A model generated the notes under the pieces. It was not told the DNA's origin and did no database searches. It saw only the letters and a list, made by a program, of their open reading frames with translations. A stretch of DNA of 64,000 bases from Silene latifolia (lineage: Eukaryota; Streptophyta; Magnoliopsida; Caryophyllales; Caryophyllaceae): the NCBI RefSeq assembly GCF_048544455.1, contig NC_133535.1, forward strand, positions 82,398,120 to 82,462,119, read 5' to 3'. The translations under genes were made by a program, and so were the position numbers. This document shows, one piece after another, positions 1-10,624 of this stretch; position 1 is the stretch's first letter, and each line of letters starts with the position of its first letter.

Positions 1-119
1 CCGCCGAGCTCGCCGCCGCCGTTTGCTCCCGCCGCCGCCGCTCTTCTCCCTTGTCTCCATCTCTTAATTAATTTAAGGTTTGTTTAATTTATTTTACTAT
101 TTTGATTAATTAGGGTTTA

Positions 120-500
120 TGGTTATTGTTTAAATTAATTATGATTAGTTTAGGATGCTTAGTATTATTAGGATTGTTTAGTTTAGTTGAAAGCCAATTT
201 AGGATGTTTAGTATTATTAGGATAGTGAAATTTAGTTAAAAGCCAATTTAGGATGTTTAAATCAATTTTATAATACTTAGTTTAATTAAGTTTAGGAATG
301 GTAAAATATATTAGTTTAATTAATATCTAATTTAGAATGTTTAGGATTATTAGGGTAGTTTAATTTAGTTAAAAGCCAATTTAGGATGTTTAAATCAATT
401 TTATAATGCTTAATTTAATTAAGTTTAGGATTATTAAAATGATTTAGTTTAATCAAAAGACAATTTATGATGTTTAAACCAATTTAAGGATGCTTACTCT
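120..500. repeat. Degenerate AT-rich tandem repeats in the CACTA 5' region
   Basis: Imperfect repeated blocks are seen, such as TTTAGTTAAAAGCCAATTTA followed by GGATGTTTAAATCAATTTTA, at about 185-270 and 365-420, with weaker copies around them. The first 60 bases are by contrast GC-rich (CCGCCG-type). No coding frame is supported; leader or intron of the transposase gene is the likely role. Confidence 0.5.
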
Positions 501-730
501 ACTTTTGCTTAGTTTTATAAGATTTATTAGTAATTATTAAGTTTGTTTTGATAAGTTGTGTACATTTGTGTCATGTATATTTTTTTTACAAATATTAATT
601 CATCTTATGCTTGTGTTGTGATTGTTAATATATTTTTGACCTAGTACCCGTTCAGGGATTACACATTAGGTGTAATTCTTGAATAGTCCCCGTTTTGATC
701 GTCTTTGAATCTTTTATGCCATTTAGGTGG

Positions 731-910
731 TAAATACTCAATTTTTTTCTTGATTGTTATGAGACAAAATTTGGTTGACATTTCCTTTAATGTTCTCCGA
801 ATACATATGTAGAGTGAGAATTCATTCTAAATAATGTATTTGGAGAACTGTAAGGAAGTGTTTGCCAATTTTTGTCTCATTACAATCAAGAAAAAAAAAA
901 TGGGTATTTA
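731..910. repeat. Imperfect inverted repeat, arms of about 76 bases
   Basis: The arm at 731-806 (starting TAAATACTCAATTTTTTTCT) matches the reverse complement of 833-910 along nearly its whole length, with scattered mismatches and a small difference in the A/T run. About 26 bases separate the arms. It could fold into a long hairpin in transcript or DNA. It lies upstream of the transposase start, inside the CACTA element. Confidence 0.8.
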
Positions 911-1004
911 CTAATGGTATGAAAGATTCAAAGATGGGTTTAGGTTGGAGAGATAAGGACCCCAATACTTTGAAAGTATTTTTTTGCGTTGTGGGTTGTC
1001 TTTG

Positions 1005-1126
<122 letters not shown>

Positions 1127-1210
1127 ATGAAAAATTCAAAGATAAGTTTATGAATGCTCTTACCATTTTTATTAATAATTTTTATTTACTAATATATATG
1201 TAGATTTTCA

Positions 1211-3425
1211 ATGAAGAGATTAGAACGAAACTGGATGTATGAAAGGTTGGATTCCAATAAAAAATTAAGGAAGGAATTCGTAATAGGGGTTAATAAATTC
1301 ATTGATTATGTTAAGCAACAAGACGAATTCATTAGAAATAAAGAAATTAGGTGTTCATGTAGTAAGTGCAAAAATAAACAGTTTTTAGTTGAACAAGAAG
1401 TACAAAAACACCTTGGTCTAAAGGGTTTTTGTGACAACTATTATGATTGGGTGTGTCACGGAGAGAAATTCCCCGTTGAGGAAGAGGAAATGGCAATGCC
1501 CTCTGACAATCCTTATAGGGATATGGTAGAGGATGCGTTGCGCGATAGCATTGATCAAATTAGGGAAGAAGCTCTTAATGCCGAGGTGGTTGATGAATCT
1601 CCAAATCCCAATGTATTAGCCTTTTTTCAAATGTTAAAACGTGCCGAGCAACCTGTCTACGAGAGATGTCGACTCTCATTGCTACAGTCGGCTGCAAGGC
1701 TTGTCGCTCTGAAATGTGAACACAACTTAGCCCATAAATGTGTAGATGGTTTCACGTCACTCATGGGAGACCTTCTTCCTCAAGATCATATTTTGATGCG
1801 TAACTTCTATGAAACCAAAAATGTTCTCAAAGCTCTTCAACTTCCTCATGAAAAGATAGATGCTTGTTTTAATGGATGTATGCTTTTTTGGATGGACGAC
1901 GCTCTTCTCGACAAGTGTAGAAAATGTGGTAGAGCTAGGTACAAAAGTGCAAAGAATGCAAATGGCAAAAGGGTCCCCGAAAATTTCTTAAATTATTACC
2001 CAATAGGGCCACGTTTGCAACGAATTTATGCCACAAAAAACCTCGCGGAACAAATGCGTTGGCATTATGAAAACCCCCGAGTTAGTGGGACAATGTCTCA
2101 TCCAAGTGACAGTGAGGCGTGGAAACATTTTGATCATCTTCATCCTTCTTTTGCATCTGAGCCTCGGAATGTTAGACTTGGACTTTGCACTGATAGTTTC
2201 TCGGCTTTTGGGCCATTCGGGAACACATATTCATGCTGGCCGGTGATGCTTACACCTTACAATTTACCACCCTGGCTATGCATGAAAAGACAATTTATGT
2301 TCTTAACATTAATTATTCCTAGACCAAAGAGTCCCAAACAAAACCTTGATGTCTATTTACAGCCTCTAATTCACGAGTTGAAGCAATTGTGGGACACGGG
2401 ATTGTTTACATATGACGTGTCTATGAAACAAAACTTCGACTTAAGAGCCGCACTCCTATGGACGATCAACGACTTTACTGCTTATGGCATGTTATCTGGT
2501 TGGTCAACTGCTGGTGAGAATGCATGTCCATGTTGTACGAAAAAGAGACTAAATCGACTTGGCTTCAAAGATAGCGTAAAAATGGAGTTGGTTTGATTGT
2601 CATAGACAATATTTAGACACTGATCATACTTTTCGCAAGGATAAAGTCCACTTTCGAAAAGGAAGAATAGAGAACGATGTTGCTGGAACGAGGTTATCGG
2701 GCGAACAAGTGTGGGAATGTGTGAAAGATTTACCAAAAATCGTGGATGCATCTGACCATGAATTGAAGACGGTTAAAGCGAAACGAATTGGGTGGTGGAA
2801 ACAAAGTATTTTTTGGGAGCTTCCATATTGGAGCACACTACTAATTCGACATAACCTTGATGTCATGCATATTGAGAAATTTTTTTTCGAACAACTAATT
2901 CACACGGTGATGGATAGAAAAGACAAGACAACCTTGAACCTAAATGCACAAAAAGACATCTTACAACTTTGTTCAAGGTCGCGAAAGGTGGATTCAGTCG
3001 TTTTGAAAAAAGAGCAGAAGAAAGTGTTGTGTGATTGGATATGTAATTTAAAGTTTCCAGACGGATATGCTTCAGATTTGAGAAGATGTGTCGATATGAA
3101 TGAGTTGAAGCTACATGGCTTGAAAAGCCATGACTGTCATGTGTTTATGGAGCGTTTACTGCCGGTTGCTTTAAGGCACCTTCTCCCTAAAAATGAGTGG
3201 AATGCCATAACTGTGATTAGTCAATTTTTCAGAGACTTGTGCACTTCATCAGTACAAATTGAAAAAATAACAAGTCTCGAGAAAAATATTGTCGAGATAA
3301 TCTGCAAATTGGAAAAAATACTTCCACCTTCATTTTTTAACTCAATGGAACATCTGCCAATTCATTTGCCATATGAAGTGAAAGTGGGTGGTCCTGTGTA
3401 ATATAAGTGGATGTATCCTTTTGAG
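1211..3425 (+). pseudogene. CACTA transposase (tnp2 type), main exon, broken
   Basis: Transposase of En/Spm-type elements, which cuts and joins the element ends in the nucleus. The start at 1211 (MKRLERNW) leads into a transposase-associated domain (about residues 8-80) with a Cys-rich stretch C-S-C-S-K-C and the VCHGE end typical of that domain. The tnp2 core runs from about residue 270 onward (VMLTPYNLPPWLCMK, then the CPCC motif). The frame breaks near 2580; after it a shifted frame resumes with WFDCHRQYL, LDVMHIEK and, from about 3050, a DUF4218 segment (LKSHDCHVFMERLLP, HLPIHLPYE). A TAA at 3399-3401 sits where the family has Gln (GGPVQY), so a CAA-to-TAA change is likely. The exon probably ends at the GT near 3426. 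Two defects make it non-functional. Confidence 0.85.
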
Positions 3426-3504
3426 AGGTAATATCAATATTTTTTACGAAGCCTTTTAAGGTTATTACTTAATTTCATTCATTCTTAACCAATTTTTTTG
3501 TAGG

Positions 3505-3805
3505 TTCTTGAATCATTTGAAAAAAAAAAATTGGAAATAAAGCTCGTGTTCAAGGGTCATTATGCAACGCATATTTGCTTGAAGAAGTAGCAAATTTTTG
3601 TTCTTTTTACTTTGAAGATCATATAGACACAAAAGGAAAAGACCTTGACATAGGTCAGAAAAAGGCGAAGTATTCTACCTTGCCCGAGCTATGTCAAGAT
3701 CATGAGGGCACTACTTCTGGAAAATGTCGTGAAAGATTTTTGGAAGATAACGAATATGAACGTGCACACCTCTATGTTTTATCTAATTGTGATTCTGATG
3801 GGTAA
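3505..3805 (+). pseudogene. CACTA transposase, DUF4218 C-terminal exon
   Basis: After a short AT-rich intron (about 3426-3504, ending TTTTTTTGTAG) coding resumes with the family pattern N-K-A-R-V-Q-G-S and AYLLEEVANFCSFYF, the C-terminal part of DUF4218 in CACTA transposases. It ends at DSDG with a stop at 3803-3805; a GT right there (GGGTAAAATC) might be a donor site instead. An extra A in the run near 3522-3531 disturbs the frame at the start of the exon. Confidence 0.7.
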
Positions 3806-4211
3806 AATCATCTCAAAGAAAACTCAGCTTCAGAGTCAAGGGGTCGAGAACATTGATGATAATGAGATTTATATTGAAGAACATGGAGGATTTGATAAGA
3901 AAGGTAGAGTACTTGGCGCGGGAAATGCAGCACCACAAATTTGGGAGCACCACCGCTGCTCGACTGGTAACCTCTTTTCTACTCCTCATACTCCGGTTTT
4001 TGTTGGTAGAGTCGCAAAAGAGAATGCCCGACATAAGCAAGTCGAGGCCGAACAATCTCAAAGGCGTGCGGCAATAGAGGAGTTCTTGAGCCAACAAGGT
4101 TTTACCACTCAAACTTGTAACCCCGGAGGTCCATCTCAAGCTAGAAATGACTTTGATGATGATGGTGGCGACAATGCTAGGCCTACTCCTACTCCCACTC
4201 CCGTGTATTGA
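3806..4211 (+). pseudogene. Possible TNPA-like C-terminal remnant in the CACTA element
   Basis: The open frame ending at 4211 contains FDKKGRVLGAGNAAPQIW, which resembles the KGR-V-x-G-x-G motif near the C-terminus of the second CACTA protein (TNPA/Ptta-En/Spm family). It is followed by a Gln/Glu/Arg-rich stretch and a TPTPTP tail. The frame is open back to about 3702, overlapping the previous exon in another frame, so the true start or splice site is unknown. The link to TNPA is by motif memory only. Confidence 0.45.
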
Positions 4212-4487
4212 TGTAGTTGTTTGTTGATTAGTAGTTATCATTCCTACCCCGTAGTTTATGGACTTATTTGGCTTTCTTTGTTGAACAATTATTGTACTAA
4301 ACGGTTGTAAACCTTTTATTTTAAGTTAATGTGAAGACGTTGTTTGGAAATCTCGTCTTGAACGAGTTGTGAATTTGTCAATTGCTAGATTTTCTGTATG
4401 TTTGTAGGAAACCGGGAGTATATGTAATTGCTTTCAAATCAATTTGGGCACTGGAAAAGCGCTGTAAACCCACTGGGTATTTCATCC

Positions 4488-4925
4488 CTGCGACGGAATT
4501 AGCGACGGAAAATCCGTCGCAAGGTTTGACTTTGATGTTGACTTTGGGGACATGTGTCCCATATGAACAGTGATCTGCGACGGATTTTCCGTCGCAGATT
4601 TTGACTTTCTGGTTGACTTAAGTGCCTACGTGGCCTGTTTGAACAGTGATCTGCGACGGATTTTCCGTCGCAGATGTTGACTTTCTGTTTGACCAACGTG
4701 CCTACGTGGCCTCGAATGAACAGTGCAACGCGACGGAATTTACGTCGCAAGTCTCTCTTTTGCGACGGGTTTATGCGACGCTTTGATCCGTCGCAGATAT
4801 TTAGTTGCAACGGAATTACCGTCGCAAAACCAAATTTTGCGACGAAATAGAGCGACGGGTTAAATCCGTCGCAAGATCGATTTTTGCGACGGGATTAACA
4901 TATTTGCGACGGAGTTTTCCGTCAC
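4488..4925. repeat. CACTA subterminal repeat block (GCGACGG / CCGTCGC)
   Basis: Many copies of GCGACGG and its complement CCGTCGC, often paired as short palindromes (TGCGACGGATTTTCCGTCGC). Units of roughly 75-100 bases repeat around 4550-4740, each with CTACGTGGCC and GAACAGTGATCTGCGACGG. Such clusters near CACTA ends are the known binding region for the element's own DNA-binding protein; that role is inferred here from position. Confidence 0.85.
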
Positions 4926-4932
4926 TATGGAA

Positions 4933-4948
4933 CCTTTTCTTTGTAGTG
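4933..4948 (-). other. CACTA terminal inverted repeat (right end)
   Basis: The complement reads CACTACAAAGAAAAGG, the hallmark terminus of CACTA elements. Sequence outside it at once becomes homologous to Ulp1-like copy B, which fixes the boundary. Confidence 0.85.
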
Positions 4949-5129
4949 GCCAAAGTTATGAAGAAATGAACTTCACATCATTTTTAAGACAATGAAGTGT
5001 ACGTTTTTAGTATTTTTATCCCATATAAGTAGTCCCAATATGATCGATTTTCGATATTGTGTCAATTTCTGCAAAGAGCGACATATATTAATGAAGTATA
5101 TAGACAACCAACCTATCTTTATGTGGTGA

Positions 5130-5300
5130 ATATCAAACCTTGTTTTGTGATTCTCAAACCTTGTTCAGTGAATCTCAGAGCTTGTTCAGTGAATCTCAGA
5201 GCTTGTTGATTTTAAACCATTTATAATGACCAAGTTTCATAAAAAAAGATCTAAGATTCACTGAACAATGTCTGAGATTTACAAGATAAGCCTTTATTTT
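5130..5300. repeat. TTCAC-motif cluster with both orientations, intron of copy A
   Basis: GTGAATCTCAGAGCTTGTTC occurs in two close copies (about 5168-5205) and the opposite strand version (GATTCACTGAACAATG) at about 5253-5270, about 50 bases further, so the segment can fold on itself. It lies between the exons encoding the catalytic Cys and the last C48 segment. Confidence 0.75.
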
Positions 5301-5879
5301 CGTATACTAATGAACTTACCTCAAAATATTCACTTTTGGTCCATAAACTATCATCGTCCAAGGCACTCAACCACTTCAACAAAAAAACTCCACAATCATA
5401 ACTAGACAAAAAAAAACAGTAAATGTTTTAAAATCAACAAGCTCAAAATAATAACTATTGATCTGTTAACAAAAGGAAAAAGATACATGCTTACATACCT
5501 TGTTTGTTGAGGGACTTCGAGATTGACAAATTCGTTCGTGTGCTTGAACTACAAAGATTTATATGACTCTCCCAAAATAGATAAAACATGATGTATCTGA
5601 AAAAGAAAAGGCAATAATATATAAGATCAAAATATATTTTGGAGTATACTTTTAAAAGAAAAGGCAATAACAATATTTTGGAAAAAAAAAATCATACAAG
5701 CTCTTTGGCATGCTTGTTGTCAGGATCCACATTAACAGCCACACATGAGTCAAGGATGAAATTTTTTCCCTGCTTTATATCACAGACACAAGCCCACCAA
5801 TGCTGCGGCATCGTGTTACTATGGAAAGGGATAAAAACCTGAGATAGTAAATGTACAAGACAAACCAAGAGATTAATGC

Positions 5880-6440
5880 TATAATAAGGAAAATAAGGTC
5901 CATGATTCACAAAATAAGGTCAAGGATTCACAAAACAAGTTCACAAACTAAGGTCAAGAAGTTCACAAAATAAGGTGCAGGATTCACAAAACAAGGTCCA
6001 TGATTCACGAATTAAGTTCCAGGATTCACAAATAAGTTCACAAAATAAGTTCGAAGATTCACAAAATAAGCTCCAAGATTCACAAAATAAGCTCCTAGAT
6101 TCACAAAATAACGTCAAGGATTCACACAATAAGTTCACAAATAAGGTCAAGGATACATAAAATAAGTTCACAAAATAAGGTCCAGGATTCACAAAATAAC
6201 GTCTAGGATTCAAAAAATAAGTTCACAAATAAGTTCACAAAATAACTTCACAAAATAAGTTCAAAAAATAAGCTCAAAGATTCACAAAATAAGATCCAGG
6301 ATTCACAAAATAAGGTCCAGGATTCACAAAATAAGTTCACAAAATAAGGTCCAGGATTCACAAAAATAAACTCCAAGATTCACAAAATAAGCTCCAAGAT
6401 TCACATAATAAGCTCCAAGATTCACAAAACAAGTTCCAAA
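5880..6440. repeat. TTCACAAAATAAG tandem motif array, intron of copy A
   Basis: More than twenty imperfect units of about 20 bases, such as GATTCACAAAATAAGGTCCA or GATTCACAAAATAAGCTCCA, some shortened to TTCACAAAATAAG. It fills the intron between the NPVIWGP exon and the catalytic-His exon. Chance open frames across it are repeat by-products. Confidence 0.9.
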
Positions 6441-7004
6441 CATATCAATGACCTACAAATAAGTAAAATAAACATCACAAATATCTGACCTTGTCGATAT
6501 GGCTACCATCAACTGAAGTGTAACTGTTCTGTATGTATGGACCCCAAATAACGGGGTTGTTTTCTCGATGAAGACCCTACAAGTCACAAGAAGGCAATCT
6601 TAAAAACAAAGCAACTTTAAGAACGCAAAAATACTTGAATATCAACATATAAAGGATTTGAGACTGACAAATATTGTTGTTGGCAAGTAGAGTAAATTTC
6701 TTCTACTGAGTGTGCACTTAATTCCAAATATATCAATGACCTACAAAATTAAATTTGTTAGGAAACATACACATCGAGTGACGTGAACAAAATGAAAACA
6801 TGGGGAGGAAAAGGAAAATAATACTCAGGGGTTACTTACCTGATCCATAATAAGGCCTTTCGGTCCAAGGCTATGCAAAGCATCTCTTGTGACTTCCATC
6901 CACGGAGTGGACACCATAACCTCACTTCATTATTGATAAAATTCAATTAGTAGATATATTTATTACAATAAAAAAAATCAAAAAATCAAAGCAAAAATAT
7001 GACA

Positions 7005-9203
7005 TTACTGTTGGGTTTTCTTTGATTTCTTTTGAACAAAATTCAGCAATTCATTGTCAGTGTATCGAGGCCATTCTAGTGCATCATTTTGTACTATTTC
7101 TCTGGATAGGTTCTCTTGATCGCACGCCCTCAACTCCTTACTGGCAGATGGTTTATCAAGGCCGGAAACAATTGGTGTAGAAGGAGGATCACTGTTCCCT
7201 ACCACAAGAGGAGGAGTAGAAGTCGCATGAGTAGCTAGAACAGTAACGGTGGGGTGAGTGGGCTCACTGTTCTCAGATCATGTAATAATTTGATCGCACG
7301 CACTCAACTCCTTACTGGCAGATGGTGTAGAAGGAGGATCACTGTTCCCTACCACAAGAGGAGGAGGAGGAGTAGGAGTAGAAGGAGTAGCTAGAACAGT
7401 CACAGTGGGGTGAGTGGGCTCATTGACGGAAGGGACATCATCAATAGCACTGGAACTTGTTTGCATATCTCTTTCACTTGTTCTCCTCCTATTGTACTCA
7501 ACCCACCGTTCTTGATTATGATGATCATCCGCTACCACTGTGGGCTCAGAATGGTCAGGTTGTTCATCATTGACGTGAGGAACATCATCATTGACGGGAG
7601 GGAAATCATCAATTGCAGTATTATGAGAGGGAGATAAAAGATGATCAGGTTGTTCATCAGCTTGAATACAAAGCGTTGAAGGTTCACGAAGTGGTATGAT
7701 TTAGCATTCTGGTTTTGGTGGTGAACGACGTGACTGTATTTGTTGCAAAGCATAACCCATCACGTCCAATGCCTCCAACAATTCCGCTAGATTATCCCCA
7801 CTATTACCCTCCACACTCTCCTGGACATTAACCTCCACACTCTCCTGTATATTACCCTCCTCATTATTGTCTTCTTGAGATAACCTAAAACCATCTGCCA
7901 TACCATCTACAGCTGCAACTAGTTTGGAAACTGTTGCTAAGGAAGGTAGTTTGCTCAGAGCTTGGCTAGCAAGAGATTTGTACTCCATGAAAGCTTGAGC
8001 CATGACCTTTGCGGAAACCGCAAGTTTATTAACAAACTCAGTAGTACTACCTGAATTATTAGGTAGAAGAGGATCAACATTTGCGGAAAGCGCAAGTTTA
8101 TTAATAAACTCAGTAGGAGGATCAGAAGGTTCTTCATCTTCAGAATGTTGTTGTTCACTTGTTCGCTTTGAAGACTGCCTAAACTCAATAGTAGGCAAAG
8201 GTGCACTCGGTGGCTTTGAAGACTGCCTAAACTCAATAGTAGGCAAAAGTGCATGTGCCTTATGCTGAGTGATGACCAGTGGAGGCTCAATAGAACCCTT
8301 GCCGAAAGTTTTATTGTCCGAATTTTTGTCATTCACTTCCTCCTTAAGTCTCTGGGATATAACTTCTTTAGTCCAAGTTGAGAGCGTTGGAAACTGCCGA
8401 GTAACAAGGCGTGCTTTGAAGACACATCGGTCTAGATAAATAAAACCCAAGACCATAGTAGGTCCACCAAACCAATTTTCTTTCAGCTTTTTGATCTTCC
8501 ACTCCTCCTTTTGCCAAGAATCAACTTAGGAAGCCAATTTACGTTTTATAAAATTGCACCAGTTGAATTCGTAGATCAACTCAGTGTTTACCAAACTTTT
8601 AAGAAGTCTCAAAGTTGCCTAATTGCCTACAACACCGCCTAAAAGAGCATTGCATATATAAATGATGAAAGTGCGTTTGAAATCATCTCCACCATCTCTT
8701 TGTGTAGAGAGCTTTTGCATAATGTGTTTGACCTCAATGGAACTACCTTTGTATTGACTTCTGAACTCCTCCAAAACAGACACATAAGAAGGGCACTTAT
8801 CTCCAATTTTTGCTTCTTCGACAATGTTTGGACCCATTGGCAATCCCAGGCACAGATGGATATCTTCCTCTAAAACAAGGTGTTTCCCATCACACAACGA
8901 TCCTGTAAAGGGGTCATAACTTGAAAATAGCCAGTAGGCCAAGTGACCCGGACCAGCATCTGTTTTAAGATGCAATAGGGAACCAAATCCCATTTCTTGT
9001 ATAGCTTCAATCTGCTTATCTGATGGTGGATTCTCCTTATTGTTGAGAAAGTTGTAAAGCCCAGCAGGAGACATCCGAGTCCTCAACACAGGCAGTCTGT
9101 CTTTGTAAATTCTTGTCTTTTTTGTAGGTGGCTCAGAGAGTGGTTCAGTAGCTTCAGTAGGTGCTTCCGTAGAATCAGCAGCTGGTTCAACATGTCGCTT
9201 CAT
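7005..9203 (-). pseudogene. Ulp1-like gene copy A, N-terminal exon (mobile-domain type)
   Basis: Long exon read leftward from 9203 (MKRHVEP). The first 200 residues hold the globular module commonly found before C48 domains in plant transposon-borne genes (DUF1985 / plant-mobile-domain-like): MGFGSLLHLKTD, LAYWLFSSYDPF, CLGLPMGP. Later come a Ser/Pro/Glu-rich linker and the segment NDALEWPRYTDNELLNF that leads into the protease exons. Comparison with copy B shows stops at 8619-8621 (TAG, B has CGG), 8526-8528 (TAA, B has CAA) and 7701-7703 (TAA), and another at 7278. Copy A lacks the first C48 module that copy B has between the linker and this last segment. It is a pseudogene. Confidence 0.8.
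7110..7440 (-). repeat. Tandem duplication in the linker of copy A
   Basis: Two direct copies of about 160-180 bases encode nearly the same residues (GNSDPPSTP, then SASKEL and ACDQ). One lies at about 7110-7277 and the other at about 7285-7440. They differ by a short insertion (IVSGLDKP) and point changes. The left unit follows an in-frame stop at 7278. Confidence 0.75.
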
Positions 9204-9339
9204 TTTAGCTTACTTCCTATTATGCACCAAGTAAGGCAAAATAACATCAGAACTAAAATCCAAAATGTAAACATTTTAAGTAAGTTTGACAATAGAGAAG
9301 GTGATTTCATGCACTTATTAACAAGTATAACAATATTAA

Positions 9340-9430
9340 CTTCTAGTTTCACAAAACAGTGTCTGAGATTCGCACAATTAGGTCCTAGATTCACACAAGT
9401 AGGTCCTAGATTCACGAAATGCAAATGAGA
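9340..9430. repeat. TTCAC-motif cluster upstream of copy A
   Basis: Four near copies of the type AGTCCTAGATTCAC / TAGATTCACACAAGTAGGTC, the same motif family as in the introns, between the leader and the start codon at 9203. Confidence 0.7.
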
Positions 9431-9556
9431 TGTAGCTACTGAAAACTTAACCAACAATACATTTAAAAACTGGCAAAGAACATGCATCCAAAGAACATGC
9501 ATCCAAAAGAACGATAAATTAATCACAAAACCATACGCAAGAGAATCGAAATATAC

Positions 9557-9640
9557 TAAAAAAACCCTAAACCCTCAATAACAAAAACCCTAAACCTTCA
9601 CTAACAAAAAATGGCAAAAACCCTAAACCCTCAATAACAA
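9557..9640 (-). promoter_or_regulatory. Telo-box-like repeats (AAACCCTAA) in the leader of copy A
   Basis: Three imperfect units of AAAACCCTAAACC plus TCAATAAC or similar. On the gene strand they read GGTTTAGGG. Such telo-boxes are frequent in plant 5' leaders and promoters; here the position, 350-440 bases before the start codon, fits a leader. The tract is too short and irregular for a telomere. Confidence 0.45.
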
Positions 9641-9859
9641 AAACCTGCATAATAAAAACAATAATTTGACGAACTAAAGAAGTTGATTGAAAATTATGGT
9701 GAAAAATACGAAACAAAAGGAGGATGAATCGAAACTTGAGAAAGTAGATAGAAAATACCTAATTTACGGATGATAGCGATAGTAGAAACGGTAATGCTAA
9801 TGGCAGACGAAAAGCTCAATGATAATGGCGGATAATGGCGAAGACGGATGTGAAATTGG

Positions 9860-9945
9860 AGCACTGAATATGGAAGTTGAAAAGAGAAGCAGTTAGTGAA
9901 TATGGAAGTTGAAGAGAGAGCACTGAATATGGAAGTTGAAGTGAA
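9860..9945. repeat. Short tandem repeat GAATATGGAAGTTGA, three units
   Basis: The unit TGAATATGGAAGTTGAA occurs three times with spacers of about 16-19 bases. It is in the presumed promoter or leader of copy A, next to sequence (9760-9850) that resembles the leader of copy B at 19320-19480. Confidence 0.65.
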
Positions 9946-10624
9946 ATTTGAAATTGCGAAATTTTGTGAAACTGGACCACGTGAATCTTTACTTAAGAAT
10001 ACATGACTCCTAATTATGAGAATCTTTGAACTAATTACGTGAAACTGGAGCATGAAATTGTGAAACTAAGTCTTGAATAGTTGATCTTCACTTAAGATGT
10101 TTCTTTTACTCAATGTTGTGAATCCTGGAACTTATCTTGTGAAACTGGAACATAAAATTATGAAACCTAGACCTGAATCCAGCATTAAGTATTTTTGTGA
10201 TTTTGATCAAAATTTAGTCTTTAGTCGATGTCATCGTTTCCCAATTTAGCCCGAATCCAGCATCGTTTCCCAATGAAGTAAAGCCTTTAGTTGATGACAT
10301 TAAACATGTAATTGCCAAAGGTATATCCAGACCTGAATCCATTAATCATGTAATGTACATAATACAGAAAAAGATGCTAATCAAATGAGAAGGCGGCTTG
10401 CATTAAACATCTTTGTCTCTCAATAAAAGACCGTCATACGAAGTACACCCGTCTCATCTTATGGTCAAATCCAAGTTTCACAATTTCTTGTAGCATTACA
10501 TTCTCGACTACTAAATACATTCTCGACTAATCAAATACAAGACTACAGACTAATCAATTCATGGTACCATTACAAACAAACAAGGTCATATGGCCGAATT
10601 TCACCATTTCGAATACTGAGTACA
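9946..10624. other. Spacer between Ulp1-like copies A and B
   Basis: No gene is visible. About 9960-10190 holds degenerate forms of the GTGAAACTGG / TTGTGAATCC motif. A CACGTG core lies at about 9979. Around 10400-10470 is GACGGTCTTTTATTGAGAG (complement), reminiscent of terminal repeats of plant DNA transposons, but no partner was found. Confidence 0.4.

Larger units (their letters stand above)
4990..6925 (-). pseudogene. Ulp1-like C48 protease domain exons, copy A
   Basis: C48 cysteine proteases of the Ulp1/SENP fold process SUMO-like modifiers; in plants many copies are carried by transposons. Small exons with GT-AG borders can be followed on the - strand: about 6925-6840 (VSTPWMEVTRDAL), 6741-6660 (VIDIFG, LLYLPTTIF), 6579-6490 (NPVIWGPYI), 5840-5695 (HWWACVCD, FILDS), 5575-5508 (VPQQTR), 5400-5315 (YDCGVFLLKWL) and 5085-4990 (KLTQYRKSIILG). 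Catalytic His (5800-5802), Asp of ILDS and Cys (5392-5394) are all present. The last exon reaches a stop near 4990; the CACTA insertion at 4948 lies just beyond and separates it from any final exon like that of copy B. The upstream exon of this copy holds several stops, so the gene as a whole is dead. Confidence 0.8.

Noticed and set aside
5941..6213. Cys/Ser-Leu-Phe-rich open frames on both strands
   Set aside because: By-products of the 20-base TTCAC-motif array inside an intron.
9557..9640. Interstitial telomere
   Set aside because: Only three irregular AAACCCTAA units with other sequence between them; better described as telo-box-like leader.
10400..10470. Terminal inverted repeat of a MULE or hAT element
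   Set aside because: GACGGTCTTTTATTGAGAG looks familiar but no second end or target duplication was found.
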